A stretch of DNA of 64,000 bases from Bog-473 sp035551835 (GTDB lineage: Bacteria > Actinomycetota > Acidimicrobiia > Acidimicrobiales > RAAP-2), in assembly GCA_035551835.1 (NCBI GenBank), contig DASZMN010000014.1, positions 61,262-125,261 on the forward strand. The letters are read 5' to 3'. Made by a program: the position numbers and the translations under genes. Of the stretch, positions 33,998-43,053 are shown in pieces. How positions within the stretch are numbered: the first letter of the stretch is position 1; each line of letters begins with the position of its first letter. The notes beneath the pieces were generated by a model. The model was not told the origin of the DNA and did no database searches. It saw only the letters and a list, made by a program, of their open reading frames with translations.

Positions 33998-34635
33998 AGA
34001 GCGGGTGCGTTGACCATCGGGATTGCCGAATATCGGGCAGTCGATCTGGCGTCAGACCGCGAAGTGGGGCAGCCGGATCACCGGTATAACCGGCAGCTCG
34101 GGGGCAGTCTGAAGTGTGCTGGCGCTCGCAGGTTTTGGGGCGCCCTTCGAGCGCAGATGCCCCGTGGATCCATTCGCAAACTGATCGCGCCGTCAATCCG
34201 ATGGAAGGTTTCGGCCCGCTCGCTTGAGCGAGTGTTCGGTCGTCCGGAACCCAAGAAATTGCTTCCATGTCCCCGCCGGACTGGACGGTCCGAAATCGAT
34301 CTCAGGTCGCCACGGGTCGGCGAATCGGACAGTTCCGGACATACGCAGCAAGTTTGCCCCTCCTGATGGCCCATCCCAGGGACCTATGTCTGTGTCGAAC
34401 GGAATTCTTCGTCGAACGGAATTCTTCGTGCTTCGCCGCTGACCAAGGCGGGAACGCCGATACGTCGCAACGGCATCGACAGATTCGCGGTGCCAAAGAC
34501 GGGGGCGATGGCGCTCCGAAGTCGTCCCGGCTCGGAATCCGAAGAATCTGGACTGTTGGTGTCGATTTGTTGCTGCTCATTCGTGGACATGGTGAGCGTT
34601 GCAAAGGGCATCGCCGTCATGAAGGGAACCAACCT
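33998..34635. other. gene-poor stretch in accessory segment
   Basis: About 640 bases without a convincing gene. It contains the 17-base tandem duplication at 34395-34428 and otherwise only unremarkable sequence. Frames open here on both strands have amino-acid composition typical of out-of-frame reading. It may be relic DNA left by insertions and deletions. Confidence 0.4.
34395..34428. repeat. 17-base perfect tandem duplication
   Basis: Two adjacent perfect copies of TCGAACGGAATTCTTCG lie at 34395-34411 and 34412-34428. Each contains an EcoRI-type palindrome GAATTC and partial dyad symmetry (CGAA...TTCG). A recent slippage duplication is the simplest reading; a paired operator is possible. 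Confidence 0.7.
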
Positions 34636-35058
34636 GTGTCTACCGTTACCACCTTCACTGAAACAACCGTCAGGGTCACTCGCTCCCGGCTGACCAGCAC
34701 GATTCCGCGGGTCACCGCCTCCGTCGGAATCTTGGCCGCTACCGTCACCACTGCCGGGGCGGCGGTACTGCGAGCTGCCGGCGTCCCGCTGGCCGTTCAC
34801 GGCAAGATCCCGCTCGCCGGGTTCGCTCAAGTCACCCTCATCGCTGCGGTCATCGGCGGGGTGCTCCTCGCAGTGCTGAACCGGCGTAGCGGCGCCCCAC
34901 GTCAGCGTTTCGTCCAGATTGCCATCGGGCTCTGTGTGCTCTCCTTTGTCGCGCCGGTGGCCTTCGCGGACACGATTTCCAGCAAGTTCTGCCTTGTTGC
35001 ACTGCACGTGGTTGCCGCTGCGATCATTGTCCCGGTAATCGCTCGACGGGCCGACTGA
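34636..35058 (+). CDS. DUF6069-type small membrane protein
   Basis: A 140-residue protein with four predicted membrane helices. The first is in VTASVGILAATVTTAGAAVL, then AGFAQVTLIAAVIGGVLLAV, then FVQIAIGLCVLSFVAPVAFA, and last FCLVALHVVAAAIIVPVIA. It is like the DUF6069 family of actinobacterial membrane proteins (from memory). GTG 34636 was taken as the start. It precedes the DGPF/ECF sigma pair by 38 bases and could be co-transcribed with it. Confidence 0.7.
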   Translation: MSTVTTFTETTVRVTRSRLTSTIPRVTASVGILAATVTTAGAAVLRAAGVPLAVHGKIPLAGFAQVTLIAAVIGGVLLAVLNRRSGAPRQRFVQIAIGLCVLSFVAPVAFADTISSKFCLVALHVVAAAIIVPVIARRAD

Positions 35059-35096
35059 ACCCACCCGATCCGCTATCAACAAGGAGCAACGAACAC

Positions 35097-35444
35097 ATGC
35101 CGCAATACATGATCTCGTTCTGGCACGATGACACCTACGAGGTTGACTTCTCGAGCCCTGATGCTCAGCTCCGAGTGGCCGAGGTGGGGGCTTTCAACGA
35201 AGAACTGCAGGAGGCAGGCGCCTGGGTGTTCGCGGCTGGCCTACACCCCGCGGCATCGGCCACGGTCCTGCGATCCGCCGGGGGAGAAGTTTCGATGACC
35301 GACGGTCCCTACGCGGAGACGAAGGAGCAGATGGGCGGATTCTGGATGATCGAAGCTGCCGATCTCGACGCCGCCCTGGAATGGGCCGGGAAAGCGGCTG
35401 CGGCGTCCGGAGGACCGGTCGAGATGCGGCCCGCCCAGGGGTGA
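35097..35444 (+). CDS. YCII/DGPF-domain protein
   Basis: A 115-residue protein of the YCII-related DGPF family, with the hallmark SMTDGPYAETKEQMGGFWMIEA. Such proteins are regularly encoded beside ECF42 sigma factors and are thought to be their partner or target. The gene overlaps the sigma factor gene by four bases (GTGA), which fits that pairing. A ribosome-binding AAGGAG lies about 10 bases before the ATG. Confidence 0.88.
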   Translation: MPQYMISFWHDDTYEVDFSSPDAQLRVAEVGAFNEELQEAGAWVFAAGLHPAASATVLRSAGGEVSMTDGPYAETKEQMGGFWMIEAADLDAALEWAGKAAAASGGPVEMRPAQG

Positions 35445-36685
35445 CCGACGATCTCGACGAGATATTCCGGCGCGAAGGGGGCCGCTGCACCGCCACCCTG
35501 ATCCGCGTCCTCGGTGACATCGACCTCGCCGAGGACGCCGTGGCGGAGGCGTTCGCCATCGCCGCCGAGCGGTGGCCCCGGACAGGGATTCCACCCAACC
35601 CGGGTGGCTGGATCACGACGACCGCCCGCAACCGCGCCATCGACCGATTGCGCCGCGAATCAACTCGTGGCGAGCGCCATCTCGCCGCTCACCGACTCCA
35701 CATTGAGAGCATGGAACTTGATCGCAATTCCGAACTCGAAAGACTCGACGACTTCGTCGATGTCGTGGCCGACGATCAGCTCCGGTTGATGTTCCTTTGC
35801 GCTCACCCCGCACTCGCTGCCGATGCCCAGGTCGCCCTCATCCTCCGCCTGCTCGGCGGCCTCGAAACCGGCGAGATCGCCAAGGCCTTCGTGGTCCCTG
35901 AGGCGACGATGGCGCAAAGGATCGTCCGGGCCAAACGCAAGCTCCACGACAACCACGCCTCCTATCGCATACCTCGAGCTGCGGAACTTCCTGACCGGCT
36001 CCATGCGGTCCTGGCCGCCATCTATCTCATCTACACCGAAGGGCACACTGCCACCTCAGGGATGGCCCTCACGAGAGCCGACCTGTCGACCGAAGCCATT
36101 CGGGTCGGGCGGACCCTCGTCGAGCTAATGCCCGACGAAACCGAAGCCATCGGATTGCTCGCCCTCATGTTGCTCACCGAGGCCCGCCGTCCCGCCCGCA
36201 TCGCGGCCGACGGGACGATGGTGCGTTTCGCCGACCAGCAACGGAGCGAATGGGACCGAGCGCTGATCGGTGAAGGCCACGAACTCGTGCGCGGCTGCCT
36301 GCTCCGCAACCGGCCCGGCCCGTTCCAGATCCAGGCCGCGATAGCAGCCGTCCACGCTGAAGCGCTGGTTGCCGAAGCCACCGACTGGTCCCAGATCATC
36401 GCCCTCTACGACCAGCTCTACGTTCTCCGTCCCAACCCGGTCGTTGCTCTAAACCGGTCAGTCGCCGTCGCGGAGTTTCACGGCCCTGCCGGAGGGCTCG
36501 CCGCTCTCGCCGAGATCGACTCAGGGTCTCTCGACAACTACCAGCCGTACCACGCCGTCCGCGCTGACATGCTCGCACGCGACGGCCGCCACGACGAGGC
36601 CGTCGCCGCCTACGACCGAGCCATCGAACTCACCACGAATGCGGTCGAACGTGACTTCCTCGTCCGCCAGCAGGCCGCCCTCTGA
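35441..36685 (+). CDS. ECF42-type RNA polymerase sigma factor
   Basis: A 414-residue extracytoplasmic-function sigma factor with a long C-terminal extension. Region 2 covers LIRVLGDIDLAEDAVAEAFAIAAERWP and NPGGWITTTARNRAIDRLRRE. Region 4 is ALILRLLGGLETGEIAKAFVVPEATMAQRIVRAKRKL. The C-terminal part (residues about 190-410) is TPR-like (DUF6596), as in ECF42 factors that work without a classical anti-sigma factor. Start GTG 35441 overlaps the DGPF gene. Confidence 0.9.
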   Translation: MTDDLDEIFRREGGRCTATLIRVLGDIDLAEDAVAEAFAIAAERWPRTGIPPNPGGWITTTARNRAIDRLRRESTRGERHLAAHRLHIESMELDRNSELERLDDFVDVVADDQLRLMFLCAHPALAADAQVALILRLLGGLETGEIAKAFVVPEATMAQRIVRAKRKLHDNHASYRIPRAAELPDRLHAVLAAIYLIYTEGHTATSGMALTRADLSTEAIRVGRTLVELMPDETEAIGLLALMLLTEARRPARIAADGTMVRFADQQRSEWDRALIGEGHELVRGCLLRNRPGPFQIQAAIAAVHAEALVAEATDWSQIIALYDQLYVLRPNPVVALNRSVAVAEFHGPAGGLAALAEIDSGSLDNYQPYHAVRADMLARDGRHDEAVAAYDRAIELTTNAVERDFLVRQQAAL

Positions 36686-36799
36686 GTGGATAGCCAGGCT
36701 GGCAGTTTTCTTCTGATTTGGTGTCGATTCGGGGGCGGCCGTTCGTGGAGAGGCTGAGAGGCGAAGGGTTCGCCGCCGAAACCGAAAGGAACTAGCACG

Positions 36800-37348
36800 A
36801 TGGGAAAGATCCGAGTACACGAGTTCACCAGCCTCGACGGTGTGATCGACGCTCCTACCTGGACTTTCGAGTTTGGCTTCGATCCGGCCATGGGGGAAGA
36901 CATCGGCAACCTCATGTCCAGCTGCGAGGCGATCCTTCTGGGCCGCAACACATACGAGATGTTCGGGCCCGCGTGGTCTGCCCGCACAGCCGACGAGGAC
37001 CCGGGAGCTCCGTTCATGAACGAGTCCACCAAGTACGTCATCTCCTCCACCCTGGATGAGGGAACCTGGCAGAACTCCAAGGTTGTCGGACCGTACAGTG
37101 CCGACGCCATCCGCCAGGTCAAAGCCGAAGTGGACGGCGGCATCTACGTGAGCGGCAGTTCCGCGCTCGTACGTGCGCTTATCGCCGACGGACTGCTCGA
37201 TGAGCTGCACCTGTTCGTCTACCCCGTCACCCGAGGTGCCGGGCCGCGCCTGTTTCCTGACAACCCGTCAACCAAATGGTCGCTGGCTCACAGCGCGGCG
37301 TACGACAATGGTGTGCTGTACCTCGTGTACAAGGCCTCTCCTTCGTGA
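36800..37348 (+). CDS. dihydrofolate-reductase-like (RibD C-terminal) protein
   Basis: A 182-residue protein with the RibD C-terminal / DHFR-like fold. Marks are HEFTSLDGVIDAP, ILLGRNTYEMFGPAW, YVISSTL and GGIYVSGSSALVRALIADGLLDELHLFVYPVTRGAGPRLF. The family includes stand-alone NADPH-dependent reductases of unclear substrate, often near DGPF/ECF42 genes. A GAAAGGAAC element precedes the ATG. It lies 115 bases after the sigma factor and could be a member of its regulon. Confidence 0.85.
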   Translation: MGKIRVHEFTSLDGVIDAPTWTFEFGFDPAMGEDIGNLMSSCEAILLGRNTYEMFGPAWSARTADEDPGAPFMNESTKYVISSTLDEGTWQNSKVVGPYSADAIRQVKAEVDGGIYVSGSSALVRALIADGLLDELHLFVYPVTRGAGPRLFPDNPSTKWSLAHSAAYDNGVLYLVYKASPS

Positions 37349-37699
37349 TGGTATGTCAGCCTCGTCTCCGTGAACCGCATAATCCGCGATCGACAACTCT
37401 GAGTGGATATAGACACAGCGATGCCAGATCGGACTGTTCGCCGGCACGCAACGGACGCGAGCACCTGGTCGATTGGGGAGTGTCCCGGAAGCGCTGTCAC
37501 ATCCACCTGGCCTTCCAGGGGGTTACCCCGGTAACAGTGCATCAACTCCGCCTTCCGCTGAGTAGCCCATAACGCGCGCCTAACAGGGTCCCCCGTCGCG
37601 TAGCTCCGAAGTGCCGCCTGGCGGCACCCAAGGCCGGCGAACTGGGTCATTCAATTCGACGTGTGTCGCTCCGGTCCGCGAACGGTCGGGACCCGGTGC
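37349..37699. other. intergenic stretch with a palindrome
   Basis: No gene was recognised here. It contains a near-perfect inverted repeat GTTACC-CC-GGTAAC at 37522-37535. The right end merges into the decayed transposon gene. Confidence 0.4.
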
Positions 37700-38010
37700 G
37701 GCGCTTCGGGATCATCGGGATCGTGGACCTCAACGTGGCGGGATGGGGTCGCGCAGAGGACGCCTAGGCCGTTCGGTGGCCGTCGCCTCCGTCGGCGAGC
37801 TGCGGCGCCAGCTCACCTCCAAGACCGATCGTGGCACCACCCTGGTCGCGATCGACCGCTTCTACCCATCGTCGAAGACCCGTTCGTCCTGCGGCTCGGT
37901 GAAATCCAAGCTGGACCGCGGCACGAGGATCTTCGAGTGTGCACACTGCGGTGCGGTCTACGACCGGAGACGCCTCGCCAGGCGGGTGACGCGCCGACGC
38001 CATCTTCGCC
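37700..38010 (+). pseudogene. TnpB (IS200/IS605-type) C-terminal remnant
   Basis: Fragments of an OrfB/TnpB protein are readable in more than one frame. VDLNVAGWGRAEDA ends at a stop. A shifted frame then gives LGRSVAVASVGELRRQLTSKT, IDRFYPSSKTRSSCGSVKSKL and FECAHCGAVYDRR. These correspond to the RuvC-II region, the zinc-finger CxxC...CxxC and the RuvC-III region. The first zinc Cys is Arg, and the RuvC-III Asp context is degraded, so the protein is dead. No transposon ends were identified. It lies near the right edge of the accessory segment. Confidence 0.75.
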
Positions 38011-38225
38011 GACCGAGGGAAACGCCGACCCGAGGCCGCGTAAGACCCGAGGTGCTCACGCACCGACGGCAGCGGCCGCCTGAGGGCGGAACCAAGCAGC
38101 ACGGTCCTTTCGGCTCAGCCTGGAGGACGGGCATCGGACTTGGACGGGATGGGTGCTGCCAACGGCACCCGGTTCGCAGTAGACATGGAGGTTGTATCAA
38201 CCATCCACGCCACCTTGCTGGCGAA

Positions 38226-39095
38226 CTAGCGCCCGGTGAACTTCGGCGTCCGCTTCTCCATGAAGGCGGTCATGGCTTCGACGAGGTCGTCGGACGCCAG
38301 CATACCGGCGTTCCAGGTCGCCACGTAGTCGAGGCCCTCGGCCACCGTCCGTCCCTCGTTGGCGGCCAGGACCGCCTTGGTGCCCTGGACGGCGATGGGG
38401 GAGTTGGCCGCGATCTCTGCGGCCAGGGCGCGGGCCGCCTTGAGCACGCCCTCGGCATCGGTGGCCACGTCGTTGACCAGGCCGATCTCCTTGGCCCGCT
38501 CGGCCGAGATGTCCTTGCCGGTGAACGCGAGCTCGGCCAGGTGCCCGGCGCTGATGATCGCGGGCAACCGCTGCAGGCTGCCCAGGTCGGCCACGATGGC
38601 AACCTTGGCCTCGCGCACCGAGAAGATGGCGTCGGCCGAAGCCAGCCGGATGTCGCACGCGGCGATGAGGTCCACGCCGCCGCCGATGCAGTAGCCGTGG
38701 ACGGCGGCGATGACGGGCTTGGGGCAGCGCGCCACGGCGGTGACCGAGTCCTGCAGCCGCAACACCTCGGCGCGACTGCCGCGGGCCCGGGCGGCCATCG
38801 AGGCGGGGCGCGGGTCCCCGCCGCCCGCACCGTCGCCCCCGCCTGACAACAGGTTGCCCATCGCCTTGAGGTCGAGCCCGACCGAGAAGTGCGGCCCCTT
38901 GGCCGCGACCACGACGACCCGCACCGAGGTGTCGGCACTCAGGACGTCCATAGCGCGGGGCAGGTCGCGCCACAGGTCCATGCCCATTGCGTTGCGCGCC
39001 TCGGGCCGGTCCAGCCATAGCGTGGCGACGTCCTCGTCCCGCTCGATGCTCAGGACCGGCGACTCGAACCCTGTGATTCCGGCTTGCTCACCCAT
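38226..39095 (-). CDS. enoyl-CoA hydratase/isomerase, dienoyl-CoA-isomerase-like
   Basis: A 289-residue crotonase-fold protein. Oxyanion segments are FSVGLDLKAMG and VHGYCIGGGVDLIAACD. The stretch VREAKVAIVADLGSLQRLP is close to the ECH1 pattern (delta3,5-delta2,4-dienoyl-CoA isomerase), where an acidic pair is catalytic; here the Glu and Asp are both present. ATG 39095 is chosen over upstream starts because it begins the conserved region after a short lead. It is antisense-oriented between the accessory segment and sufD, diverging from sufD. Confidence 0.82.
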   Translation of the reverse strand: MGEQAGITGFESPVLSIERDEDVATLWLDRPEARNAMGMDLWRDLPRAMDVLSADTSVRVVVVAAKGPHFSVGLDLKAMGNLLSGGGDGAGGGDPRPASMAARARGSRAEVLRLQDSVTAVARCPKPVIAAVHGYCIGGGVDLIAACDIRLASADAIFSVREAKVAIVADLGSLQRLPAIISAGHLAELAFTGKDISAERAKEIGLVNDVATDAEGVLKAARALAAEIAANSPIAVQGTKAVLAANEGRTVAEGLDYVATWNAGMLASDDLVEAMTAFMEKRTPKFTGR

Positions 39096-39187
39096 GTCCG
39101 GCAGGCTAACCGCCTGGTGGGGACGCTGGGAAAGGCCACTAGAGTGCATGGGCTGCATTCGCATCGAGCATTCGCATCGAGAGAGGT

Positions 39188-40525
39188 TTGATCCTGCCCA
39201 CCTTCAGTGCTGAGGCGTCCGCGAGCCTGGGCGGACCCGGCTGGCTCCGCCAGCGCCGCGCCGCCGGATTCGAGGCCTTCTCGTCGACCCCGCTGCCTTC
39301 CGAGAGCGAAGAGGTCTGGCGGTACTCGCCCATCGACGAGTTGTCGCTCGGTGACTTCGCACCCGACGTCAACGGGTCGGCCGGCGGGAGTCCCGGCGCG
39401 ACGACCGCCGGGAAGGAGTTGCTCGAGTCGGTGCGCGCCGCGCTCGGCAATGTCGCCGCCAGCGTCCTCGTGCACGCCGGACGTCCCGTGGCGGGGACCT
39501 GGACCGGCACCGGCGCCAACGGCAACGGCGGCGGGGCGACGTTCTCGTTCGGCCCGGCCGATGAGGTCGACGCCTCCGCCGACCTGCTCGGGTCGGTCCA
39601 GCATGGCGGCGACGCGTTGGTGCGGCTCAACGATGCCTTCATGCCCGATGCGGTCTTCGTCGACGTGCCCGCCGGCCTGAGCGTGGACGGCCCGATCCTC
39701 GTCGTGCACTGGTGCGACCCCGGCGCCGCGGCGTTCCCCCGCCTGTGCGTGCGGGCGGGGGCGGGCGCCGCTGTCTCCCTGGTCGAGGTGTTCGCCGGTC
39801 CGGAGGGTTCGGACCGCTCGCTCGTTGTTCCCGTCACCGAGCTGTCGGCGGACGCGCACGCGTCGGTCTCGTACCTGTCGCTGCAGGTGCTCCCCGAGAC
39901 CGCCTGGTCGATCGCTCGCCTGTCCGCCTGCGGCGCCGGCGACTCGTTGTTGCGCACCTTCACGGTTGGCCTGGGCGCGGCCTACGACCGGGTCCGCACG
40001 GACGTCACGGTCGACGGGCGCGACGCCCGCAGTGAGATCCTCTCGACCTATCTCGGCGACGGCACCCAGGTGCACGACATCCGCACGCTGCAGGACCACG
40101 CGGCGCCGAAGACCGACAGCGAGCTGCTGTGCCAGGGCGCGGTCGCCGGCCGGTCACGCTCCGTGTACAGCGGCCTCATCCGCGTCCACCGGGGTGCGGT
40201 CCGCAGCGACGCCCGCCAGACCAACAACAACCTCGTGCTCAACGAGGGCGCGCACGCCGACTCGGTGCCGAACCTCGACATCCTCGAGAACGACGTGAAG
40301 TGCTCCCATGCCTCGACTGTCGGGCCGGTGGACGAGGACCAGATGTACTACATCGAGTCCCGTGGCGTGGCGCCCGAGGTGGCCGAGGGGCTCATCGTAC
40401 GGGGGTTCTTCGACGCCATCATCGACCGGGGATCGGTGCCCGAGGCCACGCCGCTCCTCCAGCGCGAGGTGCACGCCCGCCTCGATGCCGCACTGGGTGG
40501 GCGACGGGTGACCGCCGGTGTCTGA
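39188..40525 (+). CDS. sufD: Fe-S cluster assembly protein SufD
   Basis: A 445-residue SufD, the SufB paralogue in the SufBC2D scaffold. It opens with the usual EEVWRYSPIDELSLGDF and has the C-terminal core RTLQDHAAPKTDSELLCQGAVAGRSRSVYSGLIRVHRGAVRSDARQ (in parts), then NLDILENDVKCSHASTVGPVDEDQMYYIESRG. TTG 39188, after GAGAGG, is the likely start. It overlaps the Rieske gene by eight bases and begins a sufD-Rieske-sufC unit. Confidence 0.95.
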   Translation: MILPTFSAEASASLGGPGWLRQRRAAGFEAFSSTPLPSESEEVWRYSPIDELSLGDFAPDVNGSAGGSPGATTAGKELLESVRAALGNVAASVLVHAGRPVAGTWTGTGANGNGGGATFSFGPADEVDASADLLGSVQHGGDALVRLNDAFMPDAVFVDVPAGLSVDGPILVVHWCDPGAAAFPRLCVRAGAGAAVSLVEVFAGPEGSDRSLVVPVTELSADAHASVSYLSLQVLPETAWSIARLSACGAGDSLLRTFTVGLGAAYDRVRTDVTVDGRDARSEILSTYLGDGTQVHDIRTLQDHAAPKTDSELLCQGAVAGRSRSVYSGLIRVHRGAVRSDARQTNNNLVLNEGAHADSVPNLDILENDVKCSHASTVGPVDEDQMYYIESRGVAPEVAEGLIVRGFFDAIIDRGSVPEATPLLQREVHARLDAALGGRRVTAGV

Positions 40526-40835
40526 GACCGTGACGCTCTGCAAGGTCGACGAGCTCAAGCCCGGCGAGGCCCGGCGCTTCGATGTCGGGAGCCGCCGCAT
40601 CGCCCTCGTGCGCATTGGCGACGAGTTCCACGCCATCGACGACGAATGCAGCCACGAGGACTACTCGCTCGCCGAGGGCGAGGTCTGGGCGGACGAATGC
40701 GAGATCGAGTGCCCGCGCCACGGGAGCACGTTCGACCTTTTGTCCGGTGAGCCGTGCTCGCTGCCGGCCACCCGGCCCGTCGCGGTGTACGAGGTCGAGG
40801 TCGCCGGTGACAGCGTCGCGGTGGTGCTGCCGTGA
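40518..40835 (+). CDS. Rieske [2Fe-2S] ferredoxin of the SUF operon
   Basis: A 105-residue Rieske protein. The ligands are in ECSHEDYSL (CxH) and ECPRHGSTFDL (CxxH), separated by 18 residues. It lacks a membrane anchor, so it is a soluble ferredoxin. In actinobacteria such a gene is often placed between sufD and sufC and may deliver electrons during cluster assembly. It overlaps both neighbours: eight bases with sufD and four (GTGA) with sufC. Confidence 0.93.
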   Translation: MSETVTLCKVDELKPGEARRFDVGSRRIALVRIGDEFHAIDDECSHEDYSLAEGEVWADECEIECPRHGSTFDLLSGEPCSLPATRPVAVYEVEVAGDSVAVVLP

Positions 40836-41584
40836 GACCCATCAGCGGCGAGCACGTGCTCGAGGTGCGCGGCCTCCACGCGTCGGCCGGCGGCCGTGAG
40901 GTGCTGCACGGCATCGACCTCACGGTGCGCAGCGGCGAGGTGCACGTGATCATGGGACCGAACGGCTCGGGCAAGAGCACGCTCGCCCACGCGCTCATGG
41001 GGCGGCCGGGCACCGAGATCTCCGAGGGTTCGATCAAAATGGACGGGACGGAGCTGGCGCACGAGCCCGCGTGGAAGCGGGCGCGTGCGGGGCTGTTCCT
41101 GTCGTTGCAGCACCCCGTGGAGGTCCCCGGAGTCGGGCTGCACTCGCTGCTCCAGGCCGCACTGGGCCCGGACTCGGACGACGCGGCGCTCGACGGCCGC
41201 ATGGCCGAGGAGGCCAAGGCGGTCGGCCTCGACGCCCGGCTGCTGCGGCGTCCCCTCAACGTCGATCTCTCGGGCGGCGAGCGCAAGCGCACCGAGATGG
41301 TCCAACTCGGCGTGCTGCGGCCGGCCATCAGCGTCCTCGACGAGGTCGACTCCGGGCTCGACGTGGACGCGCTGGGCGAGGTGGCGCGCCACCTCCAGCT
41401 CGCCACGACGGAATGGGGCGCAGGGATCCTCGCCATCACCCACTTCAACCGCTTCCTGGTGCAGCTCGAGGCTGACCTCGTGCACGTGCTGGTGAACGGC
41501 GTCATCGTTGCCACAGGCGATGCAGCCCTGGCGTTGCAGCTCGAGCAGACGGGGTACGCCGGCTACCAGGGCACCGAGACCTGA
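40832..41584 (+). CDS. sufC: Fe-S assembly ATPase SufC (copy 1)
   Basis: A 250-residue ABC-type ATPase. Walker A is MGPNGSGKST, the signature is DLSGGERKRTEM, Walker B is ISVLDEVDSGLDVDAL, and the H-loop is ITHFNRF. SufC drives conformational change of SufBCD. It is in the sufD operon. A second SufC is encoded at 45193-45945. This copy has a distinct central region (LHSLLQAALGPDSDDAAL) shorter than the other, and the two are clearly diverged paralogues. Confidence 0.95.
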   Translation: MRPISGEHVLEVRGLHASAGGREVLHGIDLTVRSGEVHVIMGPNGSGKSTLAHALMGRPGTEISEGSIKMDGTELAHEPAWKRARAGLFLSLQHPVEVPGVGLHSLLQAALGPDSDDAALDGRMAEEAKAVGLDARLLRRPLNVDLSGGERKRTEMVQLGVLRPAISVLDEVDSGLDVDALGEVARHLQLATTEWGAGILAITHFNRFLVQLEADLVHVLVNGVIVATGDAALALQLEQTGYAGYQGTET

Positions 41585-41679
41585 CGGCGCGCGTAGAACG
41601 CGCTGTGAGCTCGGAGGACGCGCCGGTCGGCCGCGAGCTGCCGCCAATTTCGCAACGGCGCTTGGTACCGTAAAGCGCT

Positions 41680-43053
41680 ATGGCGAACGGTCGTCCTCCG
41701 GACGACGGATCCGATCGCTCACCCCGAAGGCCTCGTGGTCGGAGCGCGAACGAAGAGGGATTGTCCGCGCTCGGCCGCGAGATGCGCAGCGGCGATCCCG
41801 CGAGGGCCGCGAACGAGTCGGGCCTCAAGGCGCTGGGCGCGCGCATCGACACGTCGGGCCGCTCCAAGAAGGTTCGTCGGAGCGGCAAGCCGAAGTGGAG
41901 CGCGGGCAAGAAGACGGTGGCGGTACTCGTCAGTCTCATCGTGCTGCTGGTGGCAGCGGTCGGCGGCGGGTATGCCTATCTGCGTTACCGCTACGACCAG
42001 ATCAACAAGATCCACGTGGCTGACGAGGTAGGGGTGCAGGGTGGCCAGCCGTTTACCATGCTCGTCATCGGCTCTGACACCCGGGTCGGCGAATCCGGAT
42101 CGGCGGCCCAGGCGTTCGGTTCTGCGCAAGCGGTCACTGGCCAACGCAGTGACGTGGTGCAGCTGTGGCGTGTGACACCGTCGACCAAACAGATCCAGAT
42201 CGTGTCGATCCCACGCGACACGGTCGTCACCATGCTCTCGCCGGACAACCAGCAGTACGGGACGTACAACCGCATCAACTCGAGCTACAACTCGGGGGCC
42301 GACCAGCTGGTGAAGACGATCACCGCCAACTTCGGCATCCCCATCAACCACGTGGTGCAGGTCGACTTCTCGGGCTTTCAGGACGCCGTGAACGCGCTGG
42401 GCGGCATCTACCTCAACTTCCCGTACCCGGCGAAGGACGCCTACTCGGGGTTGAATATCACGACGCCGGGGTGCCAGCTGCTGAGCGGATCCCAGGCGTT
42501 GGCGGTCGCTCGCGCGCGACACTACGAGTACTACGCGAACGGCTATTGGCAGTACGACGGGACGAGTGACTTCGGCCGCATCCAACGCCAGGACGTGTTC
42601 ATCAAGGCGTTGATGGACGCCGCCAAGTCGAAGGTGAACCCGCTCACCGTCAACGCGTTCATCGGCTCCATCCATGAGGGGGTGACGATCGACGACGGCT
42701 TCAGCCTCAACGAGCTGATCGGCCTGGCGCTCACCTACCACTCCTTCAACCCAGCTCAGCTCCAGGGCGAGACCCTGCCGACGGTCTCCTCGAGCGCCTT
42801 CCCCGGCCTGGGCGACGTGCTCACGGTGGACCAGCCGGCGGCGCAGCAGATGTTGGTGAACGTCTTCGGCTCCAGCCTCCAGACGCCGACGAACCCGCCC
42901 CCCGACGTGAACGGGGTGCCCACGTTGCCGCCCACGGTCACGCCGACGACGACTGCGCCTTCCACCGCCACGGTGGCCGGCTCCGCCGCCACCACGACGC
43001 CGACCACGACGCCACCGCCGTCGTTCGACCCCGTGAACTGCAGCCCCGCCTAG
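41680..43053 (+). CDS. LytR-CpsA-Psr family cell-wall glycopolymer transferase
   Basis: A 457-residue LCP protein. A cytoplasmic basic tail (residues 1-75) is followed by a membrane helix (TVAVLVSLIVLLVAAVGGGYAY). The extracellular LCP domain has MLVIGSDTR, SDVVQLWRV, VSIPRDTVV, the NRINSSYNSG region and LSGSQALAVARARHY. The catalytic Arg/Asp positions look complete. The C-terminus is a Thr/Pro-rich tail ending in NCSPA. LCP enzymes attach teichoic acid or arabinogalactan-like polymers to peptidoglycan. Confidence 0.9.
   Translation: MANGRPPDDGSDRSPRRPRGRSANEEGLSALGREMRSGDPARAANESGLKALGARIDTSGRSKKVRRSGKPKWSAGKKTVAVLVSLIVLLVAAVGGGYAYLRYRYDQINKIHVADEVGVQGGQPFTMLVIGSDTRVGESGSAAQAFGSAQAVTGQRSDVVQLWRVTPSTKQIQIVSIPRDTVVTMLSPDNQQYGTYNRINSSYNSGADQLVKTITANFGIPINHVVQVDFSGFQDAVNALGGIYLNFPYPAKDAYSGLNITTPGCQLLSGSQALAVARARHYEYYANGYWQYDGTSDFGRIQRQDVFIKALMDAAKSKVNPLTVNAFIGSIHEGVTIDDGFSLNELIGLALTYHSFNPAQLQGETLPTVSSSAFPGLGDVLTVDQPAAQQMLVNVFGSSLQTPTNPPPDVNGVPTLPPTVTPTTTAPSTATVAGSAATTTPTTTPPPSFDPVNCSPA

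Noticed and set aside
33803..34366. A 187-codon rightward frame across the start of the leftward hydrolase gene
   Set aside because: It partly opposes a real gene, has no recognisable domain, and its composition is that of noncoding or shadow sequence.
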